64,000 bases of DNA from Xanthomonas translucens pv. cerealis (lineage in GTDB: Bacteria; Pseudomonadota; Gammaproteobacteria; Xanthomonadales; Xanthomonadaceae): contig NZ_CP038228.1 in assembly GCF_006838285.1 (NCBI RefSeq), positions 2,294,001-2,358,000 of the forward strand. Reading direction: 5' to 3'. Positions within the stretch are counted from its first letter, which is position 1; the number at the start of each line of letters is the position of its first letter. Shown here in pieces: positions 20,702-28,175 of the stretch. Both the position numbers and the translations under genes were made by a program. The notes under the pieces were generated by a model. The model was not told the origin of the DNA. It saw only the letters and a program-made list of their open reading frames with translations, and made no database searches.

Positions 20702-23700
20702 GGCGCCACCGCCGCATCGACCACGATCTGCAGCCGCACCGGCAACTGTCCGCTGCCGCCGCGCCCCTGCACGCTGCCGACGAGGCTGGACGTGCCAGGC
20801 ACCGCATACGCGGCCGGCGCCAACGGCGGCCACTGCACCGGCACGCGTTCGCGCGAGCCGTCGTTGTACTGCACGCTAACGAATGCCGGCAGTACCGGCA
20901 CCTGCCCGGCGCGCACGTGCAGCGGCGGTGGCGCCTGCACCGTGTTGATCTGGCCCGGCGCGGTGGCGCGCACCCAGATGCTGGCGCTGACCGGCACGCC
21001 ACCATCGGCCAGGCCCTGCACCTGTACGCGGCCTTCGCTGGCCAGCGCGGAGGCATCCAGTTGCGGCCAGCGCACGCCCAGCCACGCCCAGCTGCCGTCG
21101 GCGAAATAACCGGCGATGCGCTGCGGTAAGGCCGGCGTCTCGCCCGGCGCCACCCGCACGTCGATCGGCTCGGTCGTGTCGGCGCGCTCGGCGAACACCT
21201 GCCATTCGTCGATGCCGACCGCGGCATGGCCGTTGCCCTGCACCGCGGTATCCAGCACCACACGCAATGCGCTGGTGCTCACCGGCGCGAACGCCACGCG
21301 ACTCGCTTCGCCGCGCGCGGCGAGCGGATAGCCGCCGCGTACCGCGATATCGCGCCACTGCTCGCCGTCGCGGTATTGCAGCTTCCACGCACGCGGCGGC
21401 GCAACGCCGCCATCGGGCTGGTCGTCCCAGAAATACAGCGCGGCACCATTCAGGCGCTGCGCTTGCCGCCATTGGTACTGCACCCAGACCGAGGCCGGTT
21501 GCGCGCGGCCCCAGCTGCCCCAGCGCCGGTCCGCAGCCGGCACCTGGCCAGGCGTCGGCAGCAGCCCGTCGTTGAGCGCCTGCAGCCGGTGATGGCCGGC
21601 GGTGACCTGCGCGCTGGCCTCGGCGTCGCCCTGCACTTCCAGGCCCTGCCCCACCGGCATCGGCGCGGCGATCACGGCCACGTCGGCATGGCCTTGCAAC
21701 GCGCCATCGTCGGCCTGCAAGCGCAGCGTGTAGGCACCGGGCGCGGTGAAGCGCACGCTGCTGCTGGCCGCCTGCGGTTCCTCGAAGATCGCCGCGCCGC
21801 CCGGCGGCGCCTGCAGCACGCGCCACTGCAGCGCCAAGCTGCCGTTCGGCAGCGCGTCGTCGCCGACGCGGCCAACGACACGCAGTGCGCCGCCGCCGAC
21901 GCCATCCTGCTGCCATGCCTCGACCTGCGGCGCCTGATTGGGCTTCGCCGCCGGCACCCGTGCGCCGCTGGCATAGGCCTGGATTTCCTTGATCCCGGTG
22001 CGCAGCGCGCCGGCATGCGTCACCAGCACGCGCAGCCGTTGCACGCGCAACGCCGGGAAACGCACACGGTTGCGATTGCCCTGCGCGATCGGCGCATCGC
22101 GCACCTGGCCGGGCACGGTCTTCCAGGCGGCGCCGTCGAAATACTGCAGCACGTACAGCCACGGCGGCGCGTAGCCGGCGCGGGTGCCGGAAGGAAAACC
22201 GTGCTGTTCGCCGGGCGGCGAGGAACTGCGGTAGAAGTACAGGCGCACGTCGTCCAGCGTCTGTGGCCGGCCCAGGTCGAGTTCGATCCAGTCGCTGCGC
22301 GACGGCGACCCGGCCGTACCCCAGAACGGCTCGTTGGCGGTGCTGCCGTCCACCGCCGCGGTGGCAGGGAAACCGTCGGCGGCATCGCTGGCGCTCACCG
22401 TCGCGCCTTGCGCGAGGTTGCGCGCGGTTGCCGGCAGCGTGGTGTCCACGCCGGCGTCGGCCAGCATGGCGGTGATGCGCGCATCGGCAGCGAAACGCAC
22501 CTGCGCCGGCGTCTGCAGGGCGATGGCCTTCGAACCGACCACACGCAGCCGCGCGGCATCCGCATTGACCGCATCCGGCAGCGCCTGCACGCGACCGCTG
22601 GCCGGGTCGTAGAGCACATGCGCCAGGCGATCGACGGTGAACGCCAGCGTCCCGTCCAGATACAGCGAATAACCCTTGGGCACCGCGCCGCGGTAGTGGC
22701 GACCGTCGCGGTCCCAGACGATGGCAAGGTCGCGGTCGCGATAGCGTATTGCGTCGACGGCGAAGTGATCCCAGCCGATATCGATCGGAGACAGCTCGAT
22801 CCTGGCATCGCTGCGCGGACGCAGGCCCATCGCGTCCTCGATCACGGTGAAGTTGGTCGCACCGAGTTGGGTGTGGTGGATCCACGAGCGGTAGCCGATG
22901 CTGCCGCCGTCGGCGGCACTGCCCTGCGCCCAGAACTCGTTCTGGTCCGGGTAGCGATTGTCGCCATCGATGTAGTGCGCCCAGGCGTTCCAGTACAGCA
23001 GCTTGCGGTAGCTGCCCGCGTCCAGGTACGCACTGGGATAGTCGCGCAGCGCGCTGCCGAGCAGGCGGAAGGCGACGGTGGAGTTGATTACCGAGAAGTT
23101 GTTGCTGCCGCCGCCGCGCGCCTGCCGGTCGGCCTGGTTGGCGGTATAGAACGGGAAGATCGGGTACTGCCGCGCGTCGGCGAACAGGCGCAGTGCGCGC
23201 ACGTATTTCGGGTCGTAGTCGGCATCGCCCTGCCTGGGCATCAGGCCGACGCTGAACGGGTAGTAGTTGTTGGTCTCCTTCCAGTCCACCGGCAGCCGCG
23301 CGCCATCGGCCTGGCGCTGCTTGAGCAGGTCGCCGTGCAGGCCCATGCCGTCGGCGCTCGCGCTGTGGTCCTGCCACAGCACGGCGAGTACGGCGCGGCG
23401 GATCTTCGCCGCCAGCGCCTGCATGCGCAGCGCAGTGGCCGCATCGCCGGCGAGCTGCGCGGCCTGCGCCGCGGCCAGCGCGTTGGCGTAGACATAGGCG
23501 CTCTCGCTGCGGTCCATGCGGATCTGGCCGTGCTGTTTGGCCCAGTCGAAGGACACCGCATCGGCGTCGTTGCCGGTCATCGCCGCCCAGTCGTATTCGA
23601 TCAGGCCGTTGCCGTTGCGGTCGTAGGCGCGCAGCAACGCATCCACATCGGCGCTGGCGTAGCGCGCCAGCTGCGCCGCCACCGCCGGCGGTCCGCCGTG

Positions 23701-25011
23701 CAGCTGGTAGGCGCGCCAGGCAGCGGCGCTGAGGTATTGGGCGTAGGAATTGGACCAGTTCTCCGGCGCGCCGGGATTGTCCACGTACTTGCCGCCGCCG
23801 GCGGTCTCGCCGGCACCCAGCCACGAGCCGTAGGCGTAGCTGGGATCGCGCAGGTACTTGAGGTCGTCGATGAACATGCCGGTGGTCAGCACGATCGCGT
23901 TGTCGTAGCCGAGCACGCCTTCGATCGCCACCGGGAACTGGTAGTCGTTGCCGGGCACCGCGGCGTCGAGGAAATTGAAGCGCAGCAGCCACCAGCGGTA
24001 GAACAACGTCTTGTCGATGTTGTCCTCGGGCGTGTCCAGGTACGGCAGGTTGTCGGCCCACCAGCGGTTGTAGGCGACGACGTGCTCGCGGTAGGCCTGC
24101 TGCGGCGACTGCGCGGCGATGTGCCGGTACTCCTGCAGCGATTCTGGCAGCTCGCGGGTGACCAGCCCGAGCTGTACCTTCAGCGTGGCCGCCTCGCCGC
24201 GCGCCGGCACTGCCACGCAGCGCGCGATGGAACCGCCATCGACCGCAAAGCCGTCGCCGGACAGGCGCGGGAAGACCGTGGTGATCGCATTGTGGGTGGC
24301 AAACGCACCGGTGAGTTCGGCGCCGTCGGCATGCGTGGCCATCGGCGAGATCGCGCGCAGAGTCAGCGTACGCGCCACGCCGTCGCTGCTGGACAGCGTG
24401 GCCTCGGACACGGCCACGTTCTGCTCGCTGATGAACTTGACCAGGCGCAGCCGCACGCCGGTGCCGGCATCGGTGTAGACGCTGATGAAGTAGCTCGGCG
24501 TCTGCCGCCGCTGCGCGCTGTCCTCGACAAGGTGCAACGGCTTGCCGTCGATCTCCGCCTGCAACCGGAACAGCGCATCGTGGCCGGTCTTGTGCGCATA
24601 GGCGACATCGCCGACGAAGCCGGGCTGTTGCGGCTGGTGGGTGTACATGTACGCAGCGCGGCCGCGGCTGAACAGCCAGTTGTTGTCGTCGTCGAAGCCG
24701 CCGCCGGTGCCGCTGCGCGCGAGCATGCGGTCGATCCAGAAATCCTTGCCCGGCGCGGTGCCGGCGCCGGCCGCCAGATCGGCGGCGAACACCCGCTGCA
24801 GATGCCCGCCCGGCGCGAAGGCCACGCCGCTGTCCGGAATCGGTGTCGGCGTGCCCTTGAAATGCGGATAGCCGAGCGCGGCGTTGCTGGCCTGCAAGGC
24901 TTCGCCATCGGCAGAGGCGACGGCGCTGGCCGCCACCGCAGCGCACGCCGCGCCCAGCACCACCGCGAACAACGCGGCGGCGGCGCGCGGCCGCCGCCAT
25001 GCCGCGGCCAC
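20698..25011 (-). CDS. Large GH121-type (HypBA2-like) beta-L-arabinooligosaccharide hydrolase, multidomain
   Basis: About 1437 residues. A signal sequence (AAAWRRPRAAAALFAVVLGAA) is followed by a beta-sandwich and an (alpha/alpha)6 catalytic barrel (about 60–800). The barrel shows EGVLGYDNAIVLTTGMFIDDLKYL, YDRNGNGLIEYDW, DRSESAYVYANALA and DQNEFWAQG. After it come an F5/8C-like module (NLAQGATVSASDAADGFPAT), an Ig-like segment, a second discoidin-like module shared with the GH43 protein, and two short Ig-like repeats (RIAGYFADGSW…, FVSVQYNDGSR…). The fold resembles GH121/GH142/GH63; GH121 is preferred from context (Hyp-linked Ara oligosaccharides) and should be tested. No ATG fits: GTG at 25011 (weak AGG) or TTG at 25026 are candidates. 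The open frame continues upstream in a shadow of TBDR3, so longer versions are wrong. Confidence 0.78.
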   Translation of the reverse strand: MAAAWRRPRAAAALFAVVLGAACAAVAASAVASADGEALQASNAALGYPHFKGTPTPIPDSGVAFAPGGHLQRVFAADLAAGAGTAPGKDFWIDRMLARSGTGGGFDDDNNWLFSRGRAAYMYTHQPQQPGFVGDVAYAHKTGHDALFRLQAEIDGKPLHLVEDSAQRRQTPSYFISVYTDAGTGVRLRLVKFISEQNVAVSEATLSSSDGVARTLTLRAISPMATHADGAELTGAFATHNAITTVFPRLSGDGFAVDGGSIARCVAVPARGEAATLKVQLGLVTRELPESLQEYRHIAAQSPQQAYREHVVAYNRWWADNLPYLDTPEDNIDKTLFYRWWLLRFNFLDAAVPGNDYQFPVAIEGVLGYDNAIVLTTGMFIDDLKYLRDPSYAYGSWLGAGETAGGGKYVDNPGAPENWSNSYAQYLSAAAWRAYQLHGGPPAVAAQLARYASADVDALLRAYDRNGNGLIEYDWAAMTGNDADAVSFDWAKQHGQIRMDRSESAYVYANALAAAQAAQLAGDAATALRMQALAAKIRRAVLAVLWQDHSASADGMGLHGDLLKQRQADGARLPVDWKETNNYYPFSVGLMPRQGDADYDPKYVRALRLFADARQYPIFPFYTANQADRQARGGGSNNFSVINSTVAFRLLGSALRDYPSAYLDAGSYRKLLYWNAWAHYIDGDNRYPDQNEFWAQGSAADGGSIGYRSWIHHTQLGATNFTVIEDAMGLRPRSDARIELSPIDIGWDHFAVDAIRYRDRDLAIVWDRDGRHYRGAVPKGYSLYLDGTLAFTVDRLAHVLYDPASGRVQALPDAVNADAARLRVVGSKAIALQTPAQVRFAADARITAMLADAGVDTTLPATARNLAQGATVSASDAADGFPATAAVDGSTANEPFWGTAGSPSRSDWIELDLGRPQTLDDVRLYFYRSSSPPGEQHGFPSGTRAGYAPPWLYVLQYFDGAAWKTVPGQVRDAPIAQGNRNRVRFPALRVQRLRVLVTHAGALRTGIKEIQAYASGARVPAAKPNQAPQVEAWQQDGVGGGALRVVGRVGDDALPNGSLALQWRVLQAPPGGAAIFEEPQAASSSVRFTAPGAYTLRLQADDGALQGHADVAVIAAPMPVGQGLEVQGDAEASAQVTAGHHRLQALNDGLLPTPGQVPAADRRWGSWGRAQPASVWVQYQWRQAQRLNGAALYFWDDQPDGGVAPPRAWKLQYRDGEQWRDIAVRGGYPLAARGEASRVAFAPVSTSALRVVLDTAVQGNGHAAVGIDEWQVFAERADTTEPIDVRVAPGETPALPQRIAGYFADGSWAWLGVRWPQLDASALASEGRVQVQGLADGGVPVSASIWVRATAPGQINTVQAPPPLHVRAGQVPVLPAFVSVQYNDGSRERVPVQWPPLAPAAYAVPGTSSLVGSVQGRGGSGQLPVRLQIVVDAAVAP

Positions 25012-25028
25012 GCTGCCTGCCGGCAACC

Positions 25029-27863
25029 TCAAAATTCGGTCCTGAGCCTGGCCCAGAAGTAGCGTCCCAGCGTGTCGTAGGTGAACGCGTCGGTATTGGC
25101 CGCGCTCGCATAGCTGTAGTACTGCGGCGGCTTGCGGTTGCCGACGTTGTTGGCGCCGGCCGACAGCGTGGTGTGCAAGCTTTCGAATTTCCGGCTCAGC
25201 GAGACATCGTGGTAGGTGACCGTACCGACCTTGAAGTAGACGCAGCTGCCGTCGGCGGCGGTGTTCCCGCAAAAGTCCTCGTAGGCGCTGCCGACCGTGG
25301 TCGGGCCGAGCAGGCGCGTGTTCCAGCTGGCGTGCCACGGCCCGTTGTCCCAGTCCAGATTGAAGCTGGCGCGCCAGCGCGGCATGTTGCCGTAGCTGGA
25401 CATCTCGCCGACGTAGTTGTGGCCGTCGCCGCTGAACCTGTAGCTGGACAGGAACGTGGCATCCACGCCGGTCTGGAAGCTGCCCCAGGCGGTGTCGCGC
25501 AACGCGTACTTGATGCCGATGTCGTCGCCGCGGATATCGACCTTGCCGCTGTTGATCGCGAACGGCACGGTCACGCTGACCAGTTGCCCGCTGGCGTTGC
25601 GCTGGATCAACGGACAGTACGCGCTCTGGCCGTCGTAGCAGTTCTGCAGCACCTGGTCCAGGCCGGAGTTGTTGATCATGTCGTCGAGCGTGACCCGCCA
25701 GCTGTCCAGGTTCAGGGACAAGCCGTCCGCCCAGCCCGGATCGTAGACCGCGCCGACGTTGTAGGACCGGCCCTGCTCGGGCTTGATCGCGAAGCCGGCA
25801 TTGGCCGAGCCGGTGGTCAGCACGTTGAACGAGGAGGTGTTGACGAAGCTGCCGTTGGTCGGCACGTTGGCGCAGGCCGCGGCGTTGCCGCCGCCGGTGT
25901 AGCCCTTGCACGGGTCGGTGTAGTTGCCGCTGGCATCGACCACCGTGTTGTACGGCGAGCCGTACAGGTCGCCCAGCGCCGGCGCGCGGAACACCTGCGA
26001 GCCGGTGGCGCGGATCAGCAGGTTGTCGATCGGGCGCCATTCCAGCGCGACCTTGCTGTTGGTGGTGTTGCCCCAGTAGTCGTACCTGGAATAGCGCGTG
26101 CCCAGGTTGAGGTTCAGCGCCTGCGCGCCGGGCACGTCCTTGAGTAGCGGAATCAGCATTTCGGCGTAGGCTTCCTTGATCGTCTCCTCGTGGCCCTGGT
26201 TCATGATGCAGCCGTCGTTGTAGTCGCAGTTGCCTTCGGCATCGGCGGCGGCGACCGGGTTGCTGGTGCCCTGCGCGAACCCGTTCTTGCGGAACGACAG
26301 CCCGAACGCGGCCTGCACCATCCCCGCCGGCATCGCGAACAGGTCGCCGTTGACGCTGGCCTCGGCGAACTTCATCGTGCTCTGGTCGATCAGGTCGACC
26401 GCGCTCTGGGTGGCCTTGATCCCGGCGATGGTCGCCGGATCGTCGGGATTGAACACGTTGATCGGGGTACAGCCGGCGATCGCGTTGCCTGGCGTGCCGC
26501 ACTTGACCACGCCGTCGCTGTCCAGGAACGAGGCGCCGACCGCGTTGTTCAGCGCCGAGCCGATCGAAAAGCCGTTGCGCACCAGCGTGTCCTTGTAACG
26601 CGCATAGCCGGCCGCCGCGTCCCATTGCCAGCTGCTGTCGGCGAACTTGCCGCGCAGCCCGGCCACGATGTTGGTCTGGTACATGGTCGAGGTGTAGACG
26701 CGGGTGTTGGCCGCCACCGAACGCAGCAGGTAACGCGACAGCTGGCTGCCGAACGGGTTGTAGTAGTTCTGCGCAACGTTGGGCAGCTCCATGCCGTAGG
26801 CGGTCAGCTGCGAGGTGGTCTCGCTGCGGGTCCAGAACATGTCCAGGTAACCCTGCACGTTCGGGGTGAAGTCGAAGCTGGCGTGGGCGGAGAAGTTGCT
26901 GCGCTGCACCGGGGTGATCAGGTATTGGCCGAAATAGCCGTCATAGCCGTCGGTGGCCGCGTTGTAGGTGCGGAAATCGCCGGCATCGACCGCGCCTGGC
27001 GCCAGGCCGCTGTCCGGGGTCAACACGCGGCCATCGTTGAGGAAGGCACGGGTGTCGGTGCCGCGACGTTGCACCACCTGGCCGTCGAGATAGTCCAGCG
27101 CGGTCTTGGAATAGCTGCGGTCATCGTCGTACAGCGCGTTCATCGAGCTGCGGCTCAGGCCCAGGATCAGCCCGCCGCGCTCCCAGGTCTTGCCCCACTC
27201 CACACCCACCGAACGGCGGTTGCCGTCGCCGTGCGTGCTCTGGCCGTAGTCGACGGTCGCGGCGGCGCCGTTGTACTTGTCCTTGAGGATGATGTTGACC
27301 ACGCCGGCGATGGCATCGGAGCCGTACACCGAGGACGCGCCGTCGGTCAGCACCTCGATCCGCTCCACCATCGCCGCCGGGATCGCGTTGATGTCCACGC
27401 CGGGCGCGGCGGAGACGCTGCTGGCCGGGCCGGCCATGCGGTGGCCGTTGACCAGCACCAGGGTGCGCTCGGCGCCGAGATTGCGCAGCGAGACCAGCGC
27501 GCGGCCGTGGCTGAAGCCGGAATTGAGCGAGATGTTGGGCATGTTGCCGGCCATCGCCGGCAGTTGCTGCAGCAGCTGGCCGAGCGTGTCCTGGCCGCTG
27601 TCCTGGATCCGTTGCCGGTCGATGGTGATCACCGGGCTGGCGGTCTCCGCATCGACGCGGCGGAGATGGCTGCCGGTCACGGTGACCTTTTCCAGCGTGG
27701 TGGCGGCGGCGTTGTCGGCACTGGCGTCCTGCGCCAGCGCGGCCGGTGCGGTCGCGGCCAGCGTCAGTGCGGTGCAGATCGCCGCTTCCAGCGGACCAGG
27801 CCGCTGCGCGCGGCGCCATGCAGACGGAAACAGAAGCGCAGCGCGTTCGGACAAAGACGTCAT
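25029..27863 (-). CDS. TonB-dependent receptor (TBDR3), first gene of the arabinoside operon
   Basis: A 944-residue outer-membrane receptor. The ATG at 27863 follows AGGAG; the signal segment reaches AALAQ (about residue 46). The TonB box is TLEKVTVTGSHLRR. The plug has LGQLLQQLPAMAGN, VSLRNLGAERTLVLVNGHR and GASSVYGSDAIAGVVNIIL, and the barrel ends YFWARLRTEF. It is closely similar to TBDR1 in the plug and C-terminus. The GH121-type gene starts about 18 nt after its stop, then GH43 and S9a follow with overlaps or short gaps, so import and degradation are co-expressed. Promoter copy D lies 230 bp upstream. Probable cargo is arabino-oligosaccharides or Hyp-glycopeptides, inferred from the operon. 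Confidence 0.93.
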   Translation of the reverse strand: MTSLSERAALLFPSAWRRAQRPGPLEAAICTALTLAATAPAALAQDASADNAAATTLEKVTVTGSHLRRVDAETASPVITIDRQRIQDSGQDTLGQLLQQLPAMAGNMPNISLNSGFSHGRALVSLRNLGAERTLVLVNGHRMAGPASSVSAAPGVDINAIPAAMVERIEVLTDGASSVYGSDAIAGVVNIILKDKYNGAAATVDYGQSTHGDGNRRSVGVEWGKTWERGGLILGLSRSSMNALYDDDRSYSKTALDYLDGQVVQRRGTDTRAFLNDGRVLTPDSGLAPGAVDAGDFRTYNAATDGYDGYFGQYLITPVQRSNFSAHASFDFTPNVQGYLDMFWTRSETTSQLTAYGMELPNVAQNYYNPFGSQLSRYLLRSVAANTRVYTSTMYQTNIVAGLRGKFADSSWQWDAAAGYARYKDTLVRNGFSIGSALNNAVGASFLDSDGVVKCGTPGNAIAGCTPINVFNPDDPATIAGIKATQSAVDLIDQSTMKFAEASVNGDLFAMPAGMVQAAFGLSFRKNGFAQGTSNPVAAADAEGNCDYNDGCIMNQGHEETIKEAYAEMLIPLLKDVPGAQALNLNLGTRYSRYDYWGNTTNSKVALEWRPIDNLLIRATGSQVFRAPALGDLYGSPYNTVVDASGNYTDPCKGYTGGGNAAACANVPTNGSFVNTSSFNVLTTGSANAGFAIKPEQGRSYNVGAVYDPGWADGLSLNLDSWRVTLDDMINNSGLDQVLQNCYDGQSAYCPLIQRNASGQLVSVTVPFAINSGKVDIRGDDIGIKYALRDTAWGSFQTGVDATFLSSYRFSGDGHNYVGEMSSYGNMPRWRASFNLDWDNGPWHASWNTRLLGPTTVGSAYEDFCGNTAADGSCVYFKVGTVTYHDVSLSRKFESLHTTLSAGANNVGNRKPPQYYSYASAANTDAFTYDTLGRYFWARLRTEF

Positions 27864-28175
27864 CGGATTCTCCTGGGCGGCGATGCATGGCGGTCGGCAG
27901 GGCCGGCCGCCCTTCCCCGGGCCGCCGTCCCCATCGCCAGCGATCGGTGGCGAGACGGAACAGGGTGTCGCGCGCAGGGCGTGGTGGCAGGGGAAGCCGC
28001 CGCCGGCGCCGCTGCGTGCGGCGCTGCATCGTGCAGAAATCTCCCCCCGAGACTTCATTGCACCGACACAATGTGCGCGTATCGTAACGTCTTCGTCTTG
28101 TCTTATTTACCGCTTAAACGTGCGGAATCTCGCACTTCGCGATACCCGACGGGACAGTTCCGACTTTTTCGCCAC
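27864..28175. other. Intergenic region with the arabinoside-operon promoter
   Basis: No gene is supported. It holds promoter block copy D (28094–28134) and the GCACATTGTG element (minus strand, 28067–28076), leaving a leader of roughly 200 nt to TBDR3. Confidence 0.65.
28094..28134 (-). promoter_or_regulatory. Shared promoter block, copy D (TBDR3 operon)
   Basis: TGCGGAATCTCGCA (28121–28134) is followed on the minus strand by 18 bp and GACAAGACG (28102–28094), then 17 nt later by GCACATTGTG. The layout closely matches copy A. Confidence 0.75.

Noticed and set aside
20698..26625. A single 1975-codon minus-strand frame read as one giant protein
   Set aside because: The first ~540 codons are an out-of-frame shadow of TBDR3 with no protein-like pattern; the genuine protein begins with a signal sequence near 25011.
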